A DNA stretch of 13,571 nt from an uncultured Haemophilus sp. (lineage in GTDB: Bacteria > Pseudomonadota > Gammaproteobacteria > Enterobacterales > Pasteurellaceae): positions 1-13,571 of the forward strand of contig CABSZQ010000008.1 of the NCBI GenBank assembly GCA_902482195.1, given 5' to 3'. Position 1 is the first letter of the stretch; every line of letters begins with the position of its first letter. Shown here in pieces: positions 7,374 through 13,571 of the stretch. A program made the translations under genes and the position numbers. The notes under the pieces were generated by a model. It was given only the letters and a program-made list of their open reading frames with translations. It did no database searches and was not told the DNA's origin.

Positions 7374-9431
7374 TTAATTCATTTTTTTCGCTTTAGAACG
7401 GGAAATTCGGGTATCACCCACAATCCAGTCAAAGAATAAAATAATAGCCATCATTACGATAATTAAAATCGAACCGTATGCGATAGCAACACCATATTCA
7501 CCATCTTCTACACGGTTTAAAATATAGGCTGTTGCCACACGTGTATCAGCGGTGACTAAGAAGATAATCGCACTCACAGTAGTCATCGCACGAACGAAGC
7601 TGGTGACTAATGCTGAAAGTAACGCTGGTTTTAACAATGGTAAAACGATAAACCACAAGGTTTTCCATGAACTACCTTTTAAAGAAAGAGACGCTTCATC
7701 GAGTGATTTATCTAATTGACCAAGACCTGCAATAGCTGCACGCATACCGATTGGTAAATCACGCATCACCATTGAAATGATTACGATAATGCTGGTACCT
7801 GTAATGTAAAGTGGCGCATTGTTAAAGGCTAAAATATAAGATACCCCTGCTACAGTTCCTGGTACGGCGAAGCAAAGCATAGTTAAGAACTCAAGAGATT
7901 TTTTACCTTGGAAATCTTTACGCACCACAATATACGCAATTAATAAACCGAAAAGTGCGGTCAATGGTGCGGCAATTCCTGCATAGATTAAGGTATTAAT
8001 CAATGATGGCCATGCCCCATCGCTTAAGCCTTGTCCGAATAACATTGCATAGTTTTTCAAGGTTAAGGTGTAATCTACGCCCCAGTTTACGGTGAAACTA
8101 CCGTAGAAAATACTGCCGTATAACGCTAAGTTAAAGAGTACCCAGAAACCAAGCATACCGATGATGGTATATTTCAAGCCGGTTGGTAAATCTTGTACAT
8201 CACCACGATAGGATTTACCTGAAACGGTTACATAAGAGCGGTTACCAATCCAAATATATTGGATGATAAATACGGCTAATGAGAAGATTAAAAGCATCGA
8301 ACCTAAAGTACTTGCTGACGCGTAATCTAATTGTGAGCCTGCGATATAGAAGTAGATTTGCGTTGCAATTACGTCAAAGCTACCGCCCAATACTAACGGG
8401 TTACTAAAGTCCGCTAAGGATTGGATAAACACGATTAAGAATGAGTTTGCCAATGCTGGACGTAATAATGGGAAGATGATATTGAAGAAGGTTTGGTAAC
8501 GATTTGCACGTAAGGTGTAAGACGCTTCTTCAATTGATGGATGAACCGATTTTAATGCCCCATCTAAAATCATGAATGAAATCGGTGCAAATGCAAGAAT
8601 CTGCGCAATGGCAATCCCGTTAAAACCGTATAACCAGTTGTGGTTCTCAAATCCAAATGTTGAAGCTAAGAACTCAGTCACATAACCAGAACGACCAAGC
8701 ATTAATGTTACCCCTAAACCCACAACGAATGGTGGAGTTACGATAGGTAAAATAGAGAAAATTTTACCAATGAATGCCGTTCTACGAGCAATACGGGTGG
8801 TATAAAGTGCAAATGCCAAACCGAAAATCGTTGATACGATACCTACAAAGCCAGATAAGAATAACGAGTTACTAATAACACGTACAATATAGCTTTGAGT
8901 CAAAATTCGCATCACTTGTTGTGGTGCAAAAGTATCACCGTCATAGAACATGGAGACAAAGATCGCCAATGTTGGGTAAACGATGAAGAAGAAAATTAAT
9001 AAGATAATGCAAAGTAAAGAGGCAATAATAAATTTATCCCCTTGCATCACTTTCAATTTAGCGAAAGAAAACGTCGCCAATGCGGTTAAACTTGCGATTA
9101 ATACAATCACTGAATAACCCATGCTGACTTTATAAATTGTCGCACTGACAAAGATAAACAACGTCGCCGCAGCAATAAGATACAGCTCAGCTTTCGCTTG
9201 CGTATCCTTCGGTAATTTAAGAAGTGGCATCAATCCGTATAAAATAACCGGTAAAAACCATAATGCCGTAATATTTAACGAAGACCAACCCATTGCACCT
9301 AAGTATTCATCGCTTGTGCTTTCAAACAAGCCATAATCTAAAGCGTGGGAAGGCAGAAGAAGAAATGCAATCACAGCAAGAATTATCCAAAAGTTAGCAG
9401 ATTGGATAATAGGAAGTTTATTTGCGTTCAT
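7374..9431 (-). CDS. afuB: Fused two-domain ABC permease AfuB
   Basis: A 685-residue inner-membrane permease with two fused transport domains, so one chain forms the whole channel. Each half has the EAA loop that docks the ATPase: EEASYTLRANRYQTFFNIIFP near 301-321 and DEASLSLKGSSWKTLWFIVLP near 578-598. The first 150 residues add about four extra membrane helices ahead of the first transport domain, making it longer than classic FbpB-type permeases (around 500 residues). The start chosen is the ATG at 9429-9431 (MNANKLP), which has a GAGG site close by. An in-frame ATG at 9443 has no ribosome site and lies at the end of the terminator tail. Between this gene and the upstream binding-protein gene is a strong terminator, so permease levels are probably kept below those of the binding proteins. 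Confidence 0.93.
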   Translation of the reverse strand: MNANKLPIIQSANFWIILAVIAFLLLPSHALDYGLFESTSDEYLGAMGWSSLNITALWFLPVILYGLMPLLKLPKDTQAKAELYLIAAATLFIFVSATIYKVSMGYSVIVLIASLTALATFSFAKLKVMQGDKFIIASLLCIILLIFFFIVYPTLAIFVSMFYDGDTFAPQQVMRILTQSYIVRVISNSLFLSGFVGIVSTIFGLAFALYTTRIARRTAFIGKIFSILPIVTPPFVVGLGVTLMLGRSGYVTEFLASTFGFENHNWLYGFNGIAIAQILAFAPISFMILDGALKSVHPSIEEASYTLRANRYQTFFNIIFPLLRPALANSFLIVFIQSLADFSNPLVLGGSFDVIATQIYFYIAGSQLDYASASTLGSMLLIFSLAVFIIQYIWIGNRSYVTVSGKSYRGDVQDLPTGLKYTIIGMLGFWVLFNLALYGSIFYGSFTVNWGVDYTLTLKNYAMLFGQGLSDGAWPSLINTLIYAGIAAPLTALFGLLIAYIVVRKDFQGKKSLEFLTMLCFAVPGTVAGVSYILAFNNAPLYITGTSIIVIISMVMRDLPIGMRAAIAGLGQLDKSLDEASLSLKGSSWKTLWFIVLPLLKPALLSALVTSFVRAMTTVSAIIFLVTADTRVATAYILNRVEDGEYGVAIAYGSILIIVMMAIILFFDWIVGDTRISRSKAKKMN
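7953..7961 (+). repeat. DNA uptake signal inside afuB
   Basis: AAGTGCGGT with flanks AAAAGTGCGGTCAA lies within the permease coding sequence, read on the opposite strand as Thr-Ala-Leu-Phe in a membrane helix, where small or hydrophobic residues tolerate it. Confidence 0.9.
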
Positions 9432-9443
9432 ACAACCTCGCAT

Positions 9444-9484
9444 AAAAGAAAAAAGCGAAATAATATAATAGCTATTATTTCGCT
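9444..9484 (-). terminator. Internal terminator/attenuator between afuA copy 1 and afuB
   Basis: AGCGAAATAAT (9454-9464) pairs perfectly with ATTATTTCGCT (9474-9484); one more A-T pair closes a 7-base loop. On the - strand the stem is followed by TTTTTCTTTT, the mark of an intrinsic terminator. It lies 12 bases after the stop of the binding-protein gene and before the permease start, so partial read-through would be needed to express afuB and afuC. Confidence 0.82.
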
Positions 9485-9496
9485 ATGTATACATCA

Positions 9497-10534
9497 TTAT
9501 TTTGCTAATTTAACATCATCAACCCATTTTGTGATCAAACGTTTACGTAAATCACTTGAGCCATATTTGTCAAAATCATAATTAATTAAATTGATGGATT
9601 TAAAATCGAGTGCATAAGGCGATTGCTCAGCGGTACTATTGGTTAAAATAGAATACGCTTCCCCTTTTTTCCAGGTTAACTCTTGCGCTTCTTTTGATAA
9701 CGCCCAATCCACAAATAATTTCGCATTTTCAAGGTTTCTTGCACCTTTAATAATGCTCACGCCACCAATTTCATAGCCTGTACCTTCGCAAGGTACGACT
9801 AATTCCACTGGTGCACCTTTGGCTTTCTCTAAAGAATATTCATGTAAAAAACCAATTCCGATTGCGGTTTCACCACGTGCTGTATTACGGGTTGCCGTGT
9901 TACCGGATTTAGTATATTGGGAAACGTTTTTATTGAGTTCTTTGAGATATTTAAACGCCTCATCCTCCCCCCAAAGTTGGATATAGGTGGCTAATTGTGT
10001 ATAACCCGTACCTGAACTTTGAGGATCGGCTGCTTGGATCTCATTTCGATAAGCAGGATCGGCTAGATCTTTCCAACATTTTGGTGTTGGTAAATTAAGC
10101 TTTTTCAAACGTTCTGGGTTAATCCCGAAGCCTAATACACCGAGATAAATCGCGGAGGAATAGTTGCCTTTAATTTTAGCGGGATCTCTAAACTGTTCAG
10201 GAATTTGAGCGAGATTTGCTGACTTATAAGCTTCAAGTAAGCCCATTTCACCCGCTTGAGAATGAGGATCAAGCGTACCGCCATACCATACATCCCCTTG
10301 AGGGTTAGCTTTTTCAGCATCAATTTTGGCTAAAATTGTGCCTGTGCCACCACGGATAAAACTAGTTTTAATACCGTATTTTTTCTCAAAAGCCATGGTT
10401 TCTTGCTCGCACATCGTATTTTGTGCACTACAATAAACCACTAAACGACCTTCTGCAGCAGATGCGTGAGAGCTTAACAACACGCCACCAAATACAACAC
10501 CAGAAAGTGCTAAAGCAACGTTAGACATTTTCAT
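9497..10534 (-). CDS. afuA: Periplasmic sugar-phosphate-type binding protein, AfuA copy 1
   Basis: A 345-residue substrate-binding protein with a signal peptide (Lys-containing start, hydrophobic core 6-20, likely cut after Ala26 or Ala27). It belongs to the AfuA group of the FbpA-like fold and should deliver ligand to AfuB in the periplasm. Four cysteines (35, 42, 153, 249) may form disulfides. FbpA's adjacent Tyr-Tyr iron ligands are absent. The AfuA hexose-phosphate residues His205, Asp206, Glu229 (mature numbering, from memory) correspond here to His231, Glu232 and Glu255, so Asp206 is replaced by Glu. Other changes from copy 2 are RGGTGT for RNGSGS and GGTLDPH for GGTFDPQ. It is about two-thirds identical to copy 2, the product of a tandem duplication. 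A GGAG site lies 7 bases before the ATG. Confidence 0.9.
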   Translation of the reverse strand: MKMSNVALALSGVVFGGVLLSSHASAAEGRLVVYCSAQNTMCEQETMAFEKKYGIKTSFIRGGTGTILAKIDAEKANPQGDVWYGGTLDPHSQAGEMGLLEAYKSANLAQIPEQFRDPAKIKGNYSSAIYLGVLGFGINPERLKKLNLPTPKCWKDLADPAYRNEIQAADPQSSGTGYTQLATYIQLWGEDEAFKYLKELNKNVSQYTKSGNTATRNTARGETAIGIGFLHEYSLEKAKGAPVELVVPCEGTGYEIGGVSIIKGARNLENAKLFVDWALSKEAQELTWKKGEAYSILTNSTAEQSPYALDFKSINLINYDFDKYGSSDLRKRLITKWVDDVKLAK

Positions 10535-10561
10535 TGGTCCACTCCTGTGTTTATAAAATAA

Positions 10562-10612
10562 GATGAGCTAATTCGCTCATCGTAGAAACCCACGTAAAAC
10601 CTAGCTAGTGGG
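10562..10612 (-). promoter_or_regulatory. Two small hairpins in the leader of afuA copy 1
   Basis: GATGAGC (10562-10568) pairs with GCTCATC (10575-10581) around a 6-base loop, followed on the - strand by TTATTTTATAA. Just upstream, CCCAC/GTGGG (10589-10593 with 10608-10612) can form a second small stem around a CTAGCTAG core. They lie between the terminator of copy 2 and the ribosome site of copy 1. They could stabilise the 5' end, attenuate, or be remnants of a promoter; the sequence alone does not decide. Confidence 0.4.
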
Positions 10613-10624
10613 GCTAAAATGGTA

Positions 10625-10665
10625 AAAGTGCGGTCAAAAAATCTCATGTTTTTCAACCGCACTTT
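10625..10665 (-). terminator. Terminator after afuA copy 2, inverted uptake-signal pair
   Basis: Uptake signals AAGTGCGGT at 10626-10634 (+) and 10656-10664 (-) form a 10-bp stem AAAGTGCGGT/ACCGCACTTT. After two mismatches, A-T pairs continue inward. On the - strand it starts 5 bases after the stop codon and is followed by TTTTACCATTTT. It probably stops part of the transcription between the two binding-protein genes. Confidence 0.8.
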
Positions 10666-10670
10666 AAACA

Positions 10671-11711
10671 TTATTTCGCTAATTTAACGTCTTGAACCCA
10701 TTTTTCAATTAAGGCTTTGCGTTGTTCGGTTGCACCGTATTTTTCAAAGTCATAATTGATCAGGTTAAGTTTGTTTGGATCAAACGCAGTTGGCGATTGT
10801 TCCGCTGTGGTGTTGGTTAAGATTTGTAAAGAGTCACCTTGTTTCCACGCTAACTCTTGACCTTCTTTAGATAATGCCCAATCCACGAATAATTTTGCGT
10901 TATCGATGTTACGCGCACCTTTTAAGATACTCACGCCACCTAACTCGTAGCCTGTACCTTCACAAGGCACCACTAATTCCAACGGCGCACCTTGACGTTT
11001 TTCAAGTGCGTAATCGTGTAAGAAACCGATACCTACCGCAGTTTCACCACGTGCAGCATTACGAGATGGGGTCACACCTGATTTGGTGTATTGAGATACG
11101 TTTGGATGTAATGCTTTCAAGAAATCAAATGCTTTATCTTCGCCCCAAAGTTGAACGAAAGTTGCTAGTGCTGTATATGCTGTACCCGCACTTTGTGGGT
11201 CAGCAATTTGCACTTCGCCTTTTAAGCGAGGATCAGTTAAATCTTTCCAGCATTTTGGGACTTCTTTAATACCTAATTTTGCTAAACGCTCAGTATTCAC
11301 ACCAAAACCTAAGATACCCATGTAAATCGCAGAGACATAATGTCCTTTGGTTTTCGCTGGATCACGGAAACGCTCAACAATTTCATCAATGTGTTTAGAT
11401 TTATAAGGTTCGATTAAACCTAACTCTGCCGCTTGTGCTTGAGGGTCGAATGTACCACCAAACCATACGTCTGCTTGCGGGTTATTTTTTTCTGCTTCAA
11501 CTTTTGCGAAAGTACTACCTGAACCGTTGCGAATAAATGAGGTTTTCACATCATATTTTTCGCCAAACGCTTTCGTTGTCGTTTCACAAAGAATGTTGGT
11601 CGCACTACAATACACCACCAAACGCCCTTGAGCATTAACAGCAGATGATGTCATTAAACCCGCAGCTAAAAGTGCGGTTGAAATTGAGAGAGAAATTTTA
11701 TTCATTTTCAT
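10671..11711 (-). CDS. afuA: Periplasmic sugar-phosphate-type binding protein, AfuA copy 2 (operon-first)
   Basis: A 346-residue periplasmic binding protein, first gene of the operon. A signal peptide (residues 1-27, ending VNA before QGR) sends it to the periplasm. In mature numbering the residues I recall for hexose-phosphate binding by Actinobacillus AfuA, His205, Asp206 and Glu229, are all present (precursor His232, Asp233, Glu256, in GFLHDYALEK and CEGTGYELGG). The FbpA Tyr-Tyr iron pair is missing, so an iron role is unlikely. Cysteines at 35, 42, 154 and 250 are shared with copy 1. GAGGAG lies 7 bases before the ATG. An uptake signal is embedded in the signal-peptide coding region. This copy keeps the canonical residues and probably is the ancestral-type binder of glucose-6-phosphate or fructose-6-phosphate; copy 1 is the diverged one. 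Confidence 0.92.
   Translation of the reverse strand: MKMNKISLSISTALLAAGLMTSSAVNAQGRLVVYCSATNILCETTTKAFGEKYDVKTSFIRNGSGSTFAKVEAEKNNPQADVWFGGTFDPQAQAAELGLIEPYKSKHIDEIVERFRDPAKTKGHYVSAIYMGILGFGVNTERLAKLGIKEVPKCWKDLTDPRLKGEVQIADPQSAGTAYTALATFVQLWGEDKAFDFLKALHPNVSQYTKSGVTPSRNAARGETAVGIGFLHDYALEKRQGAPLELVVPCEGTGYELGGVSILKGARNIDNAKLFVDWALSKEGQELAWKQGDSLQILTNTTAEQSPTAFDPNKLNLINYDFEKYGATEQRKALIEKWVQDVKLAK
11670..11678 (+). repeat. DNA uptake signal inside the afuA signal peptide region
   Basis: AAGTGCGGT on the + strand, read in the gene as Thr-Ala-Leu within the hydrophobic core of the signal peptide (STALLAAG). Confidence 0.88.
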
Positions 11712-11740
11712 TGTAGCTCCTCATAAATAACACAGATGAA

Positions 11741-11746
11741 ATAATA
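11741..11746 (-). promoter_or_regulatory. Candidate -10 of the afu operon
   Basis: TATTAT on the - strand, about 30 bases before the first afuA start. A transcription start 7-10 bases on would put the CRP-like palindrome (11785-11800) about 58-62 bases upstream, close to the classic -61.5 activator position. The -35 region (TTCGCT) is poor, as expected of an activator-dependent promoter. Confidence 0.45.
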
Positions 11747-11784
11747 AAAACGAGCACAGCGTAAGCGAAAACGAAAAAAATTTC

Positions 11785-11800
11785 CGTGAAGTACTTCACA
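11785..11800. promoter_or_regulatory. Probable CRP operator in the afu/udk divergent region
   Basis: CGTGAAGTACTTCACA contains a perfect 14-bp palindrome (GTGAAGTACTTCAC) and matches the CRP consensus TGTGA-N6-TCACA at nine of ten positions, with A/T-rich flanks. The GTGA rather than GCGA half-sites suggest an ordinary CRP site rather than a Sxy-dependent competence site. It lies between the divergent afu operon and udk. Confidence 0.7.
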
Positions 11801-11857
11801 AATTTAAAAAATTAAAATAAAAAAAGAAAGAAAGGTGAATTTAAGCTGATTTTTCTT

Positions 11858-11863
11858 TATAAT
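11858..11863 (+). promoter_or_regulatory. Candidate -10 for udk-dcd
   Basis: A perfect TATAAT lies 37 bases before the udk start. No good -35 stands 16-18 bases upstream, so confidence is moderate. Confidence 0.5.
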
Positions 11864-11900
11864 CCCAATAATTTTTACCTTCCGTTTTTGAGGACGTTCT

Positions 11901-12542
11901 ATGTCAGACTCATCTTGTATTATCATCGCTATCACGGGGGCATCCGCTTCAGGCAAAAGCTCCATTGCATCTACCGTTCATAAAGAACTTTGTAACGACT
12001 TAGGTTGTGAAGAAATCGGCATTATTGCTGAAGACAGCTACTATAAAGATCAAAGCCATTTAGAGATGAGTGAGCGCATAAAAACAAACTATGACCATCC
12101 CAATTCAATGGATAGAGATTTACTCATTCAACACTTAAAAGACTTAAAAAACGGAACCGCCGTAGATATTCCTGTCTATAGTTATGTTGATCACACCAGA
12201 ACAGGCGAAACCAAACACTTCACTCCGAAAAAAATTGTGATTTTAGAAGGCATCTTATTGCTCACTGATGAGCGAGTTCGCCAATTAGCCGATATTTCTG
12301 TCTTCGTGGATACCCCATTAGACATTTGTTTTATCCGCCGTTTACAACGTGATATGGAAGAACGTGGCCGTTCATTACAATCTGTAATTGACCAATATCG
12401 TGCAACTGTTCGTCCAATGTTCTTGCAATTTATTGAGCCATCAAAACAATATGCAGATATCGTGATTCCTCGCGGTGGTAAAAACCGTATTGCGATTAAC
12501 ATGTTAAAAGCTCAAATTCTTCATTTATTAAACGAAAAATAG
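11901..12542 (+). CDS. udk: Uridine/cytidine kinase
   Basis: A 213-residue cytoplasmic kinase that phosphorylates uridine and cytidine to UMP and CMP in pyrimidine salvage. The P-loop GASASGKSS is at residues 13-21. The family motifs EDSYYKD (44-50) and NYDHPNSMD (63-71) contribute to nucleoside binding and catalysis, and the arginine-rich lid [15 protein letters not shown] follows near 144-158. Length matches the family (E. coli Udk, 213 residues). GAGGA lies 6 bases before the ATG. It is the first gene of a compact operon: dcd starts 8 bases after its stop. The gene order udk-dcd-asmA is also found in E. coli. Confidence 0.97.
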   Translation: MSDSSCIIIAITGASASGKSSIASTVHKELCNDLGCEEIGIIAEDSYYKDQSHLEMSERIKTNYDHPNSMDRDLLIQHLKDLKNGTAVDIPVYSYVDHTRTGETKHFTPKKIVILEGILLLTDERVRQLADISVFVDTPLDICFIRRLQRDMEERGRSLQSVIDQYRATVRPMFLQFIEPSKQYADIVIPRGGKNRIAINMLKAQILHLLNEK

Positions 12543-12550
12543 GAAAAATC

Positions 12551-13132
12551 ATGCGTCTTTGCGATACCGATATCGAACGCTATCTAGATGATGGCATTAT
12601 TTCTTTAACGCCTCGTCCTGACAACGACAAAATCAATGGTGCAACCATCGATGTACGTTTAGGCAATTCATTTCGCGTATTTCGTGAACATTCAGCCCCA
12701 TATATTGATTTAAGCGGTCCGAAAGAAGAAGTTTCTGCTCAACTTGAATCGGTCATGAGCGATGAAATCATTATTGGTGATGATGAGGCCTTCTTCTTAC
12801 ACCCAGGTATGTTGGCGTTAGCCACCACATTAGAGTCTGTGAAACTCCCTGCCAATATTATCGGTTGGTTAGATGGTCGCTCTTCACTTGCTCGTTTAGG
12901 CTTAATGGTGCATGTTACCGCTCATCGTATCGATCCAGGTTGGGAAGGTAAAATTGTGTTGGAGTTCTACAACTCCGGCAAATTACCTTTAGCATTGCGT
13001 CCTAATATGGTGATTGGTGCATTGAGTTTTGAAGTGTTAAGTGGCCCGGCAGCGCGCCCTTACACCAGCCGTAAAGATGCTAAATATAAGCATCAGCAAA
13101 ATGCGGTAGCTAGCCGAATTAATGAGGATTAA
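12551..13132 (+). CDS. dcd: dCTP deaminase
   Basis: A 193-residue enzyme that deaminates dCTP to dUTP, the main source of dUMP for thymidylate synthesis in enterobacteria and relatives. It aligns without gaps to E. coli Dcd (193 residues). The catalytic residues known there are conserved at the same positions: Ser111 and Arg115 in [10 protein letters not shown], and Glu138 in IVLEFYNSG. The C-terminal segment that closes over the nucleotide ([11 protein letters not shown]) is also present. The protein is expected to be a homotrimer. An AGGA site overlaps the udk stop codon (12541-12544), so translation of the two genes is probably linked. Confidence 0.98.
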   Translation: MRLCDTDIERYLDDGIISLTPRPDNDKINGATIDVRLGNSFRVFREHSAPYIDLSGPKEEVSAQLESVMSDEIIIGDDEAFFLHPGMLALATTLESVKLPANIIGWLDGRSSLARLGLMVHVTAHRIDPGWEGKIVLEFYNSGKLPLALRPNMVIGALSFEVLSGPAARPYTSRKDAKYKHQQNAVASRINED

Positions 13133-13135
13133 TCA

Positions 13136-13571
13136 ATGAAAAAGATCGCAATTAGCCTGTTGATCGTGCTGTTTGCGATCTTTGCTTTTTTTTATATTCA
13201 ACTCAATCAACTGAAAAGCAGTATCGTCGAGCATTTGGTGCAATATAACATTCAAGTGAATGATTTTTCGGTAAACCTTCTACCACAGCCAACGGTGAAT
13301 TTATCTGAGGTAAAATACCATCAACTTTCGGCTGAAAACCTTGAAGCTAAATTTGCGCTCTTTCCTCTTTTTTCAGGCAATCCGATTTTAGAAGAAGTAC
13401 AAATCACTCATTTCAAACTGAGCGAACAAGCCTTAAACTATGTCAATATTCATGGTCGTTTTACTGATTTTTCACTTAAAAATATTTTTAACCAAAACAT
13501 TGCGTTTAAAGGTGAAAGTGAGATTAGTTTTTCTCTTGATAAACCGATTTATGGTACAAGCACAAAATATC
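13136..13571 (+). CDS. AsmA-like inner-membrane-anchored protein, N-terminal part
   Basis: An open frame runs from the ATG at 13136 to the window edge (145 codons seen), 3 bases after the dcd stop, with GAGGA 8 bases upstream. It begins MKKIAISLLIVLFAIFAFFYI, one membrane anchor, followed by a periplasmic-looking region with the pattern of AsmA proteins (a short amphipathic segment, then LPQPTVNLSEVKYHQL, AKFALFPLFSGNPILEEVQI). AsmA-like proteins of the Gram-negative envelope are linked to lipid transport and outer-membrane assembly. Position after dcd matches asmA in E. coli. The family call rests on this pattern and synteny only, since most of the protein is outside the window. Confidence 0.72.
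   Translation, partial: MKKIAISLLIVLFAIFAFFYIQLNQLKSSIVEHLVQYNIQVNDFSVNLLPQPTVNLSEVKYHQLSAENLEAKFALFPLFSGNPILEEVQITHFKLSEQALNYVNIHGRFTDFSLKNIFNQNIAFKGESEISFSLDKPIYGTSTKY

Noticed and set aside
11786..11799. MetR-type site (TGAA-N5-TTCA) in the afu/udk region
   Set aside because: The palindrome has TGAA and TTCA separated by four bases, not five, and fits the CRP consensus better.
11891..11900. MetJ-box-like AGGACGTTCT before udk
   Set aside because: Only a single imperfect box; MetJ needs at least two adjacent ones, and udk is not a methionine gene. The bases include the udk ribosome site.

Overview
The window looks like chromosomal DNA of a Pasteurellaceae bacterium, most likely the genus Haemophilus (H. 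parainfluenzae or a close relative) or possibly Aggregatibacter. The main reason is the 9-bp DNA uptake signal AAGTGCGGT of the Haemophilus influenzae subtype. It occurs eight times here, several times in inverted pairs that act as terminators. The sequence is AT-rich, and the gene content is mostly housekeeping and transport genes. I see no phage, insertion sequence, CRISPR array, tRNA or rRNA. The species name is an inference.

Layout. 1-740: the 3' end of guaA (GMP synthase) on the + strand with a clear terminator. 770-1702: an AEC-family transporter, + strand. 1724-4081, - strand: a methionine-type LysR regulator (MetR-like), then azlC and azlD (two-subunit amino acid exporter), then a tiny three-helix membrane protein. 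4196-6151, - strand: a large membrane protein of the family named 'site-specific recombinase' (PF10136). 6297-11711, - strand: an Afu-type ABC importer in transcription order afuA copy 2, afuA copy 1, afuB (fused permease), afuC (ATPase). 11901-13571, + strand: udk, dcd and the start of an AsmA-like gene, tightly packed as an operon and divergent from the afu operon.

How the genes work together. The afu operon encodes a complete binding-protein-dependent importer with two tandem, diverged periplasmic binding proteins. Its relatives were long labelled ferric-iron transporters. Both proteins lack the Tyr-Tyr iron ligand pair of FbpA and carry the residues known for hexose-phosphate binding by AfuA, with one Asp-to-Glu change in copy 1. 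A near-perfect CRP operator lies upstream of the operon, which fits a carbon-source transporter. Intrinsic terminators sit after each binding-protein gene and probably set a steep expression gradient. The metR-azlC-azlD cluster suggests an amino acid (perhaps methionine) exporter under its own linked regulator. udk and dcd are pyrimidine salvage and dUTP-supply enzymes.

There is no obviously undescribed system. The most interesting points are the duplicated and diverged sugar-phosphate binding protein with its layered terminators and CRP site, and the poorly understood membrane 'recombinase'.
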